Assembly (NCBI RefSeq): GCF_002269505.1
Contig: NZ_NQKQ01000020.1
Span: forward strand, 1-64,000
DNA from: Pseudomonas fragi
GTDB taxonomy: Bacteria; Pseudomonadota; Gammaproteobacteria; Pseudomonadales; Pseudomonadaceae
Direction of reading: 5' to 3'
DNA length: 64,000 nt
The translations under genes were made by a program, and so were the position numbers. This document shows positions 1-7,574 of this stretch, in pieces. Positions within the stretch are counted from its first letter, which is position 1; each line of letters begins with the position of its first letter. Below the pieces are notes generated by a model that searched no databases, was not told where the DNA came from, and was given only the letters and a program-made list of their open reading frames with translations.

Positions 1-126
1 TCGGTACTCAAGTGTTTGTATTGGGTAGACATGGCAACACCTTACATCAGGTGTTGCACTTGTTCCTTGAGACCGCCCATTCACGCCATCGTCGCCGAGA
101 TTGAAGGCGAGGAGCTAGAGGCATGA
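1..126 (+). CDS. hsdM: Possible 3' end of hsdM (type I DNA methyltransferase), partial and perhaps disrupted
   Basis: Frame 1 is open from the left edge to a TGA at 124-126 that overlaps the hsdS start (ATGA). Its last residues, HAIVAEIEGEELEA, resemble the C-terminus of type IC HsdM proteins as I remember them. The residues before them (rich in Cys, with WVDMATPYIRC) do not look like HsdM, and a perfect 9-bp hairpin (34-57) sits inside. Either an HsdM tail has been altered near base 60, or this is a small gene placed between hsdM and hsdS. The main hsdM body would lie left of the window. Confidence 0.4.
   Translation, partial: SVLKCLYWVDMATPYIRCCTCSLRPPIHAIVAEIEGEELEA
34..57. repeat. Perfect 9-bp inverted repeat
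   Basis: GCAACACCT (34-42) and AGGTGTTGC (49-57) pair around a 6-base loop. There is no T-run after it, so it is not an obvious intrinsic terminator. It lies just before the presumed HsdM tail and could mark a junction or a regulatory hairpin before hsdS. Confidence 0.6.
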
Positions 127-1334
127 GCGGCGGGAACTTTTTGGACAAGCTACTGGATCGCGTTGATGTGGAGTGGAAAGCTCTGGGGGAATTAACGCTG
201 CCCACGACCAATATTAAGTGGCGCGATGCAAATCGCACCTATAGATATATTGATCTCACCTCTGTAAATATTGAAACGAAGGCGATAACCGAAACGCCCG
301 AAATAGCGCAGAGCAATGCACCAAGTCGGGCGCAAAAGCTGGTTGAAAAAAATGACGTGATTTTCGCAACAACTCGTCCAGCCCAACAACGCTACTGCTT
401 AATTGATAATGAGTACGCTGGCGAAGTTGCAAGCACCGGCTACTGCGTTTTGCGTGCAAAGAAAGCAGAAGTATTACCTAAATGGATCTTGCATTGGATT
501 GCCTCTTCTGATTTCAAGGATTATGTTGAAGAAAACCAAAGTGGATCAGCGTACCCCGCTATTTCAGATGCAAAGGTGAAGGCTTTTAAAATCCCCATCC
601 CCTGTCCAGAAAAGCCCAAAAAATCGCTGGAAATCCAAGCCGAAATCGTCCGCATTCTGGACGCATTTACAGCGCTTACAACCGAGCTTACAACCGAGCT
701 TACATCCGAGCTTACAGCCCGAAAAGAACAGTACACCTATTATCGCGACAACTTGTTGGGCTTTGAGGAAGGGGAAGTGGAGTGGAAGACACTGGGGAAT
801 CTCGCAAAGAATCTTGATTCGATGCGAAAGCCAATCACGAGTAGCTTCAGAGAGCCGGGCGATATTCCATATTATGGGGCATCAGGAGTTGTCGATTACG
901 TCAAAGACTATATCTTTGATTCTGACCTTTTACTTGTCTCCGAAGACGGCGCAAATTTGTTAGCGCGGAACACCCCAATCGCTTTTAGCATCAGTGGAAA
1001 AAGCTGGGTGAATAACCACGCCCACGTTCTTAAGTTCGATACGTACGCTGAGCGCAAATACGTTGAATACTATTTGAACAGTATAGATCTTACGCCTTAC
1101 ATCTCAGGTGCGGCCCAGCCAAAGCTCAACAAGAAGAATTTGGAGAGTATCAGCATCCCCAATCCATCTCCTGAGGAAAAAGAGCGCATCGTCGCCATCC
1201 TCGACAAATTCTACGCCCTGACAAACTCCCTCAGCGATGGATTGCCGCGCGAAATAGAATTGCGCAAAAAGCAATACGAGTATTACCGTGATCTGCTGTT
1301 GAGCTTTCCCAGGCCAGAAGAGGCGGTAGCCTGA
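123..1334 (+). CDS. hsdS: Type I restriction-modification specificity subunit HsdS
   Basis: This is the DNA-recognition subunit that directs the HsdM2S methyltransferase and the HsdR2M2S nuclease to a split target. The 403-residue product has the usual two half-sites: a first target-recognition domain (about 15-165), a central conserved helix ending in ARKEQYTYYRDNLLGF, a second recognition domain (about 220-365), and a C-terminal conserved helix with RKKQYEYYRDLLLSF that mirrors the first. Between the halves lies a short tandem repeat, TTEL-TTEL-TSEL (residues 186-197), equivalent to the TAEL repeats of EcoR124-type (IC) subunits, whose number sets the target spacer. The ATG overlaps the TGA of the upstream frame and prrC starts 1 base after this stop, so expression is probably coupled. 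The target sequence cannot be read from the protein. Confidence 0.95.
   Translation: MSGGNFLDKLLDRVDVEWKALGELTLPTTNIKWRDANRTYRYIDLTSVNIETKAITETPEIAQSNAPSRAQKLVEKNDVIFATTRPAQQRYCLIDNEYAGEVASTGYCVLRAKKAEVLPKWILHWIASSDFKDYVEENQSGSAYPAISDAKVKAFKIPIPCPEKPKKSLEIQAEIVRILDAFTALTTELTTELTSELTARKEQYTYYRDNLLGFEEGEVEWKTLGNLAKNLDSMRKPITSSFREPGDIPYYGASGVVDYVKDYIFDSDLLLVSEDGANLLARNTPIAFSISGKSWVNNHAHVLKFDTYAERKYVEYYLNSIDLTPYISGAAQPKLNKKNLESISIPNPSPEEKERIVAILDKFYALTNSLSDGLPREIELRKKQYEYYRDLLLSFPRPEEAVA
678..716 (+). repeat. 12-bp tandem repeat inside hsdS (three units plus 3 bases)
   Basis: Units ACAACCGAGCTT at 678-689 and 690-701 are identical; 702-713 differs by one base (ACATCCGAGCTT), and ACA follows. Each unit encodes four residues (T-T/S-E-L) in the inter-domain helix, so gain or loss of a unit keeps the frame and lengthens or shortens the spacer between the two recognition domains. 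In the EcoR124 family such changes alter the spacer of the recognised DNA by one base pair. Confidence 0.9.
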
Positions 1335-1335
1335 T

Positions 1336-2571
1336 ATGAGCAAGACGCTGACAGAAATCGCCCAGCAACTGAAAGATAGCAACAAGAAGGTGCAGTTAAT
1401 CTACGCCTTCAACGGTATTGGCAAGACGCGCCTGTCGCGGGAATTCAAGCAGCTAATCGCACCCAAAGCAAATAGCGGAGAAGCCGATCAGCCCGAGTTG
1501 TCGCGCAATAAAATCCTCTATTACAACGCCTTCACTGAGGATTTGTTTTATTGGGATAACGATCTGGAAGAAGACGCTGAGCCAAAGCTGAAGATTCAGC
1601 CAAATTCATTTACGGATTGGATTCTAAGAGATCGCGGACAAGATCGAAATATCATTGATAACTTCCAGCGCTATACTGATGACAAGCTCACACCAACCTT
1701 CATAGAGCATGACAAGCAAATAAATCAAGATGGGAAGTTGGTAATAACAAAAACCTTTCCAGAAGTAGCGTTTTCCTATGATCGTGGAACAGAGCGAACG
1801 GGTAGCATAAAAATCTCTAAAGGCGAGGAAAGTAACTTTGTCTGGAGCATTTTTTATACTCTGCTGGAGGAGGTCACATCGATCCTGGATGAGCCTACCC
1901 CCGCTAAGCGTGATGATAATCAATTTGATAATTTAGAGTACGTGTTTATTGATGATCCAGTGAGTTCACTCGACGATACCCACTTGATTGAACTGGCTGT
2001 TGATTTGGCACGATTAATAAAATGCAGTGCCTACACTGAAGGCAATGGGCTAAGGTTCGTCATCACAACGCATAGTCCGCTATTTTATAATGTTTTACAC
2101 AATGAGTTGAATAATGATCTTAAAAAGCTCGGCCAGGATGGAGCTTTTGCGTGGATATATAAGCGAGGCCAATCAGAAAAGTACAGATTAGATAAGAAGA
2201 CTGACGGAACTTTTGAGCTTGCCACAGCTAATGACCACCCGTTTTCTTATCATTTGTTTTTATTGTCAGAGGTCAGAAAAGCAATAAAAGCAGATCAAGT
2301 TAAAAAGTATCACTTTGGCTTTTTAAGGAATATCTTGGAAAAAACCGCCACATTCCTAGGCCATAATCGCTGGGAGAGCCTTCTCGATAAAACAGCTGAA
2401 GGCACTCCCAACCCGTTTGCAAGCAGGATTATGAATCTTTCTAGCCACTCCGCCCATGCAGGCGAGGAAGTTTCAGACGTTGAAGAAAAAGACAAGCAGA
2501 AACTGGAAGAGTTGGTGGAGTATTTAATTGATACCTACGGATTCAGGAAGCAGGATGCACTAAATGACTGA
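1336..2571 (+). CDS. prrC: PrrC-type anticodon nuclease (ABC-like ATPase with C-terminal tRNA nuclease domain)
   Basis: The 411-residue protein sits between hsdS and hsdR, the position of prrC in the E. coli prr locus. The N-terminal two thirds is an ABC-type ATPase: Walker A AFNGIGKT (24-31), signature SKGEE (161-165), Walker B with D-loop VFIDDPVSSLDD (203-214), and switch His 246 in TTHS. The C-terminal part carries R331-N-I-L-E335 followed by an N-L-S-S-H371-S-A-H374 segment, matching the Arg-x3-Glu plus His arrangement of the PrrC/RloC nuclease site. Known PrrC is bound silent to its type IC complex, and when a phage peptide blocks restriction it cleaves tRNA-Lys at the anticodon, killing the infected cell. 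The start is 1 base after hsdS and the end overlaps hsdR by 8 bases. Substrate and trigger here are inferred from the family. Confidence 0.88.
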   Translation: MSKTLTEIAQQLKDSNKKVQLIYAFNGIGKTRLSREFKQLIAPKANSGEADQPELSRNKILYYNAFTEDLFYWDNDLEEDAEPKLKIQPNSFTDWILRDRGQDRNIIDNFQRYTDDKLTPTFIEHDKQINQDGKLVITKTFPEVAFSYDRGTERTGSIKISKGEESNFVWSIFYTLLEEVTSILDEPTPAKRDDNQFDNLEYVFIDDPVSSLDDTHLIELAVDLARLIKCSAYTEGNGLRFVITTHSPLFYNVLHNELNNDLKKLGQDGAFAWIYKRGQSEKYRLDKKTDGTFELATANDHPFSYHLFLLSEVRKAIKADQVKKYHFGFLRNILEKTATFLGHNRWESLLDKTAEGTPNPFASRIMNLSSHSAHAGEEVSDVEEKDKQKLEELVEYLIDTYGFRKQDALND

Positions 2572-5500
2572 TTACAAAGCCATTGCCGAATCCAACAACT
2601 TTATCGTTCTGGATAAATACAACAAAGAGTGGAGCGTCGCAGAAAGCTACCAGAGTGAAGGCGATCTGGAGCGCGAATTCATCCAGGACTTGAAAAATCA
2701 GGGTTATGAATTTTTGCCGAGCGTGACCACGCCGGATGCGTTACTGGTCAATATGCGCGTGCAACTGCAAACGCTCAATAACGTGCAGTTTGCGGAGGGT
2801 GAGTGGCTGCGATTTGTTGAAACCTGGCTGGACAAGCCCAGCGATGGCATTGTCGAGAAAACGCGTAAGATTCACGACGACTATATTCACGACTTCGTCT
2901 TTGACGATGGGCGCATCCAGAATATATATCTGCTGGATAAGAAGAGCATCGCCCGCAACAAAGTACAGGTGATCAAGCAGTTTGAGCAGGCTGGCAGTCA
3001 CGCCAACCGTTATGACGTGACGATTCTGGTCAATGGTTTGCCGCTGGTACAGGTAGAGCTGAAGAAGCGTGGCATAGCGATTCGTGAAGCCTTTAATCAG
3101 GTGCACCGCTACAGCAAGGAAAGCTTCAACAGCGAGCATTCCTTATTCAAATACCTGCAGCTGTTCGTGATCTCCAACGGCACCGACAGCCGTTACTTCG
3201 CCAACACCACGCAGCGCAACAAGAACAGCTTCGACTTCACCATGAACTGGGCGAAGGCGGACAACAGTCTGATCAAAGACCTAAAAGACCTCACGGCCAC
3301 CTTCCTCCAGAAGCACACGCTACTCAATGTGCTGCTCCACTACTCGGTGTGTGATGTCAGCAACACGCTGCTGGTGATGCGCCCTTACCAGATTGCTGCC
3401 ACGGAACGCATTCTGTGGAAGATCAACTGCTCGTACCAGGCTAAGAACTGGAGCAATACGGAAAGCGGTGGCTTCATCTGGCACACCACCGGCTCCGGCA
3501 AGACCTTGACCAGTTTCAAGGCGGCGCGTCTTGCCACTGAGCTGGAGTTCATCGACAAAGTGTTCTTCGTGGTGGACCGCAAGGATCTGGACTACCAGAC
3601 CATGAAGGAGTACCAGCGCTTTTCACCGGACAGCGTAAATGGCTCAGACAGCACAGCTGGCCTGAAGCGCAACCTAGAGAAGGATGACAACAAGATTGTC
3701 GTCACCACCATCCAGAAGCTCAACAACCTGATGAAAAGCGAAGGCGACTTGTCCATCTACGGCAAGCAAGTCGTGTTCATTTTTGATGAGTGCCACCGCA
3801 GCCAGTTTGGTGAAGCACAGAAGAACCTGAAGAAGAAGTTCAAGCGGTTCTATCAATTCGGCTTCACCGGCACGCCGATTTTTGGCGATGACATTGTTGA
3901 TGGCAAATTAATCCGTAAAGGAAATGCACTTGGTGCTGACACCACCGCCAGCGTGTTTGGCCGTGAATTGCATTCGTATGTGATCACCGATGCGATTCGC
4001 GATGAAAAGGTGCTGAAGTTCAAGGTGGACTACAACGATGTCCGCCCACAGTTCAAGGCCATCGAAACCGAGCTGGACGAGAAAAAGCTCAGCGCAGCGG
4101 AAAACAAACAGGCCTTGCTGCACCCCGACCGCATCCGTGAGATCACCCAGTACATCATGAACAACTACCGGCAGAAGACCCATCGCCTGCAAGCCGGCAA
4201 TAAGGGTTTCAACGCCATGTTCGCTGTCAGCAGCGTGGATGCTGCCAAGCTGTACTACGAGAGCTTCAGGGCGCTGCAAAAGAACAGCGACAAGCCGCTG
4301 AGAGTGGCCACCATCTTCTCGTTTGCCGCCAACGAAGAGCAGGATGCAGTGGGCGAAATTCAGGACGAAAGTTTTGATGTGTCGGCCATGAACAGCAGCG
4401 CCAAAGAGTTTTTGAGTGCAGCCATTGCGGACTACAACGCGCTGTTCAAAACTAACTTCAGCGTCGATAGCGATGGTTTCCAGAACTATTATCGCGACCT
4501 AGCCAAGCAAGTCAAAGCCAAGCAGATCGACTTGCTGATCGTGGTGGGTATGTTCCTGACGGGCTTTGATGCGCCTACTCTGAACACCTTGTTTGTGGAC
4601 AAGAATCTGCGCTACCACGGGCTGATGCAGGCCTATTCCCGCACCAACCGTATTTTTGACGCCACGAAAACCTTCGGCAACATCGTCACCTTCCGCGATC
4701 TGGAACAGGCGACCATCGACGCCATCACCTTGTTTGGCGACAAGAACACCAAGAACGTGGTGCTGGAGAAAAGCTACAAGGAATACATGGAGGGCTTCAC
4801 CGATGTGGCCACAGGTGAGGTGCGGCGCGGCTTTGTGGACGTGGTGAAGGACCTTGAAACACGCTTCCCCGACCCGGCAGCCATTGAAAAGGAAGCTGAC
4901 AAAAAGGCCTTCGCCAAGCTATTTGGCGAGTATTTGCGCGTAGAGAACGTACTGCAGAACTATGACGAGTTCGCCAGCCTGAAGGAATTGCAAAACGTCG
5001 ATATGACCGACCCGGCAGCGGTTGAGACGTTCAAGGCCAAGCACTATCTGACTGATGACGATCTGACCACACTGGCAGCCATCACGATCCCGGCTGAGCG
5101 GAAAGCTCAGGATTACCGCTCCACCTACAACGACGTGCGCGACTGGTTGCGTCGTGAAAAGGCGGGGGCTGAGAAGGAAAAATCCACCATCGACTGGGAT
5201 GATGTCGTGTTTGAGGTGGACCTGCTCAAATCGCAAGAAATCAACCTAGATTACATTCTGGAGCTGATCTTCGAGCACAACAAAAGGATCAAGAGCAAGT
5301 CAGACCTAGTGGATGAAGTGCGCCGCGTGATTCGCGCGAGCCTAGACAACCGCGCCAAAGAGAGCTTGCTGGTGGACTTCATCAATCAGACTGATCTGGA
5401 CCAGATTGGCGACAAGGCCAGTGTGATCGACGCCTTCTTCATCTTTGCTCAAGCGGAGCAGCTGCGTGAGGCGAAGGAGCTGGTCAGTGCCGAGAACCTA

Positions 5501-5695
5501 AATGCCGAGGCGGCACGGCGCTATATCGCTACTTCACTCAGGCGGGAGTTCGCCAGCGACAGCGGCACGGAACTGAACGCTGTGCTGCCCAAGATGAGCC
5601 CGCTGAACCCGCAATACCTGACCAAGAAACAGAGCGTCTTCCAAAAGATCGCTGCGTTTGTCGAGAAGTTCAAAGGTGTGGGTGGAAGCGTATAA
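2564..5695 (+). CDS. hsdR: Type I restriction endonuclease motor subunit HsdR (type IC)
   Basis: This subunit cleaves and translocates DNA in the HsdR2M2S complex. The 1043-residue length is close to EcoR124I HsdR. Asp151, Glu165 and Lys167 (RYDVTILVNG...VQVELKK) form the PD-ExK nuclease site and fall at the same numbers as in EcoR124I. The helicase motor follows: Walker A TTGSGKT with Lys313, DECH (408-411), FTGTP (434-438) and a motif VI-like QAYSRTNR (689-696). The helical C-terminal region should contact the methyltransferase. All key residues are present and the gene is intact, so restriction should work if hsdM is intact. Its start overlaps the prrC stop by 8 bases, implying coupling. 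A short AGCTC/GAGCT hairpin follows the stop. Confidence 0.96.
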   Translation: MTDYKAIAESNNFIVLDKYNKEWSVAESYQSEGDLEREFIQDLKNQGYEFLPSVTTPDALLVNMRVQLQTLNNVQFAEGEWLRFVETWLDKPSDGIVEKTRKIHDDYIHDFVFDDGRIQNIYLLDKKSIARNKVQVIKQFEQAGSHANRYDVTILVNGLPLVQVELKKRGIAIREAFNQVHRYSKESFNSEHSLFKYLQLFVISNGTDSRYFANTTQRNKNSFDFTMNWAKADNSLIKDLKDLTATFLQKHTLLNVLLHYSVCDVSNTLLVMRPYQIAATERILWKINCSYQAKNWSNTESGGFIWHTTGSGKTLTSFKAARLATELEFIDKVFFVVDRKDLDYQTMKEYQRFSPDSVNGSDSTAGLKRNLEKDDNKIVVTTIQKLNNLMKSEGDLSIYGKQVVFIFDECHRSQFGEAQKNLKKKFKRFYQFGFTGTPIFGDDIVDGKLIRKGNALGADTTASVFGRELHSYVITDAIRDEKVLKFKVDYNDVRPQFKAIETELDEKKLSAAENKQALLHPDRIREITQYIMNNYRQKTHRLQAGNKGFNAMFAVSSVDAAKLYYESFRALQKNSDKPLRVATIFSFAANEEQDAVGEIQDESFDVSAMNSSAKEFLSAAIADYNALFKTNFSVDSDGFQNYYRDLAKQVKAKQIDLLIVVGMFLTGFDAPTLNTLFVDKNLRYHGLMQAYSRTNRIFDATKTFGNIVTFRDLEQATIDAITLFGDKNTKNVVLEKSYKEYMEGFTDVATGEVRRGFVDVVKDLETRFPDPAAIEKEADKKAFAKLFGEYLRVENVLQNYDEFASLKELQNVDMTDPAAVETFKAKHYLTDDDLTTLAAITIPAERKAQDYRSTYNDVRDWLRREKAGAEKEKSTIDWDDVVFEVDLLKSQEINLDYILELIFEHNKRIKSKSDLVDEVRRVIRASLDNRAKESLLVDFINQTDLDQIGDKASVIDAFFIFAQAEQLREAKELVSAENLNAEAARRYIATSLRREFASDSGTELNAVLPKMSPLNPQYLTKKQSVFQKIAAFVEKFKGVGGSV

Positions 5696-5710
5696 AAAAA
5701 TATGAACTTT

Positions 5711-5730
5711 AGCTCTTGGAGCTTTATTTA
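5711..5730 (+). terminator. Weak terminator-like hairpin after hsdR
   Basis: AGCTC-TTG-GAGCT (5711-5723) is followed by TTATTTA, 16 bases after the hsdR stop. The five-pair stem and broken U-tract make this a weak candidate. Confidence 0.35.
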
Positions 5731-5774
5731 GCCTGAATATGGTTCATGTGTTAGCTATTTAAGCCCAAGCTGAC

Positions 5775-5812
5775 AAAAAAACAGAGAGCTCACAGCCAGG
5801 GCTGTGGCTCTC
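5775..5812 (-). terminator. Intrinsic terminator for the minus-strand radC remnant / small membrane gene
   Basis: On the minus strand, GAGAGC-CACAGCC pairs with GGCTGTG-GCTCTC (stem 5784-5812, one bulged base), followed by a run of seven U (5775-5781). It lies 15 bases after the stop of the 57-residue frame, which supports that frame being transcribed. Confidence 0.8.
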
Positions 5813-5826
5813 CGTACGCCATTGCT

Positions 5827-6000
5827 TTAGCGAGTGAGCAGGGACTTGAGCTTCAACCAAGCCCAGCTTGTTAGCAGCAAGGCTACAAGCAGTACTGGTA
5901 AACGTAGTAGGTCCAATAGCAGGGCTATGACCGTACAACAGCCGACGAAAATGCCGATCACCAACAGCAGGTTAATAAAAAGCTGAGCGAGCATTTTCAT
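5827..6000 (-). CDS. Small hydrophobic membrane protein (57 aa), unrecognised
   Basis: I do not recognise the family. The frame starts MKMLAQLFINLLLVIGIF, has two hydrophobic stretches (about 5-31 and 34-48) and ends in a basic WLKLKSLLTR tail, so it would be a two-segment inner-membrane protein. Its ATG overlaps the TGA of the radC remnant (CTATGA) and a strong intrinsic terminator follows 15 bases after the stop, the layout of a real last gene in a radC operon. Because the radC part is broken, this gene may be a passenger. No clear Shine-Dalgarno site is visible apart from the coupling. Confidence 0.55.
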   Translation of the reverse strand: MKMLAQLFINLLLVIGIFVGCCTVIALLLDLLRLPVLLVALLLTSWAWLKLKSLLTR

Positions 6001-6236
6001 AGGTGGCCCCGTTCTGCCAGTGACACGCAGCCCTCGTACCCTAATACAATGTGATCGAACGTCCCGATCCCAGCAAGCTCAGTGCGTCCTGCAGTTTCGT
6101 GGCGAGGGTGCGATCTGCCAGGCTGGGTTAGGGATCACCTGATGGGTGGTTGTGCACCAGGATCACGGCGGCGCAATGTGTTCCAGGGCGATTTTCATAA
6201 CCTCCCTGGGGTAGAGGACTCTCCCTCTGGCCAATA
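5997..6236 (-). pseudogene. radC: Remnant of a RadC/JAB-domain protein gene
   Basis: Read on the minus strand, three frames together spell the C-terminal half of a plasmid/island-type RadC: GRVLYPREVMKIALEHIA, then after a frameshift near 6172 AAVILVHNHPSGDP with the JAMM metal motif HNHPSG (about 6141-6155), then an in-frame TAA at 6129-6131, PSLADRTLATKLQDALSLL, and a second frameshift near 6068 into IGTFDHIVLGYEGCVSLAERGHL ending at 5997. The N-terminal half is missing upstream of about 6236. Two frameshifts, a nonsense codon and a truncation make it a clear pseudogene. Such radC genes are common cargo of integrating elements. Confidence 0.88.
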
Positions 6237-6549
6237 TGCTTTAGGCCTATACGTCCACTTTTGGCCGGTTTCTGCCGGTGATGACCAACCGGTTTGGTCG
6301 ACTGCGCCCATTGTTTTTGACGGTAGGCGACCTAAACATGCCGCTCGGCGTGGTCCACGGAAATCTCGCGCAAACTCTTACAGCCCAACCGGTCGATCAT
6401 TTTTTTTGGGGGGGCCTAATCGCCCCATATGGCGCCCGTGCAGCAGCAAAATTAGGAGTGCTACCTGAGGCGTAGCTTGCCTCGCCCAATCAACCAGCGT
6501 TGCTGCTTGAGGCTGTATTTGACGTTTGAGATTTGCTTTTCCGGCCAAA

Positions 6550-6589
6550 CCCTCCGATCCAGCGATCTTTGATCGCGCCGATCGGAGGG
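6550..6589. repeat. Nested inverted repeat (hairpin within a hairpin)
   Basis: CCCTCCGATC (6550-6559) pairs perfectly with GATCGGAGGG (6580-6589). Inside, GCGATC (6562-6567) pairs with GATCGC (6571-6576) around TTT. No U-tract long enough for a standard terminator follows directly, although CTTTTTCTC lies about 10 bases downstream on the plus strand. It could be a terminator for island transcripts or a protein-binding site. Confidence 0.6.
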
Positions 6590-7119
6590 TTCACTCGCTT
6601 TTTCTCGAAGTCACCTCGTTCCCCTTCCTATTTCAAATTTGATTAGCGTCACGCCATCTTTTACCCGTCAGAAATGACTCACGATGGTTATCGAGTACAG
6701 CTCCAGTGTGAGAGCGGATCTTGTCGTGGGGCAATGGCTAGAGATATGGCGACACCGGCGACAGCGGCGACAACCCATGCAGAACAGGGCCGGGAGCGTG
6801 GCGACAAAAGTGACGACAGTCGCCACTTTTTGCACGCTTTGGTCGTGATGCTTGACCACCTATTCGAGGGGGTATAACAATTGGCGCACGGATCGCTGTC
6901 GTTGACAGCACCAGCCCAGGTAGCCGGAACCTTTAAGGCTACGCCATTTGCGTGGTGGTTCTTCCCCAAGTGCGATTAGCGTCCGGCGGCTCGCACGATC
7001 ACTCCCCAAGAGTGATGGATGCCTACTCTACCAATCTGTCCACTGCGGCAGACAATGGACCTACCTCGCTGCGCTGCAGCAACCTCACCTTTCGGCACAC
7101 CTCGTTGCGCCAGACCGTG

Positions 7120-7148
7120 CCCGTCTCTTTCTGCTGGAAAGAGACGGG
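7120..7148. repeat. Perfect 12-bp hairpin in the spacer before the DUF3987 cassette
   Basis: CCCGTCTCTTTC (7120-7131) and GAAAGAGACGGG (7137-7148) pair around TGCTG. No U-run follows. It lies about 430 bases before the DUF3987 start and could be part of a structured leader. Confidence 0.65.
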
Positions 7149-7574
7149 CGCTCGTACCAATGCTGCAAGCCACGTCGTACATGGCATTGCCGCAACTCTC
7201 CTCGTGACAATCGACGTGACAAATCCGATTCGTCACCATCCGCAACGACACAGGCACCGGTGCCGCAGCCTGTGGAAAGGCTGCACCTGACTGACAGTCA
7301 GGCATGCCCCAGGTGTCCATGTCGTTGCCTTCTCCTGTCCAGGATCTCCGGGTGCCGAACTCGTCAGTCGGCACAGCCTCCACCCGCCCGCATTTTCTGA
7401 TGCGTCTAAGGAGGCCAGATTCATGGGTTCATGCCCTTGCTCCCGGTCGTAAGGAGCCGTTCGTTCCGCGTCAGTGAGCACCTCACAGGCCGCAGGGGCC
7501 TTTATCCCTGATAACACTCAACAGCCGTGGCGGGACTACGTGAGGACAGTCAGCAATTACCGAGGAGAGGGCCC

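Larger units (their letters stand above)
6237..7574. other. Gene-poor 1.3 kb stretch rich in palindromes
   Basis: No open frame here has convincing coding character. The longest (minus, 6976-7383, 135 codons; plus, 6948-7400) overlap each other in antisense and have no recognisable domain. The stretch holds a near-palindrome GACCAA..TTTGGTC (6283-6299), a T8-G7 run (6400-6414), a nested hairpin (6550-6589), a GCGACA-rich patch (about 6747-6825) that mirrors part of the gene at 8968-9321, a perfect 12-bp hairpin (7120-7148) and an imperfect GTGCCGA/TCGGCAC repeat (about 7351-7374). It may hold the promoter and a structured leader for the downstream cassette; that is inference. Confidence 0.6.

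Noticed and set aside
6674..6877. 67-codon plus-strand frame and 93-codon minus-strand frame (6688-6969) over the GCGACA repeats
   Set aside because: The repeats alone keep several frames open. Similarity of the minus frame to the 8968-9321 protein (LSPRSRP..VVAAVAGVA) is confined to the repeat and the rest does not match.
6976..7383. 135-codon minus-strand frame and the opposing 150-codon plus-strand frame at 6948-7400
   Set aside because: They are antisense to each other, contain the perfect hairpin at 7120-7148, have unusual composition and no domain. I treat the stretch as non-coding, though one could be a real island gene.
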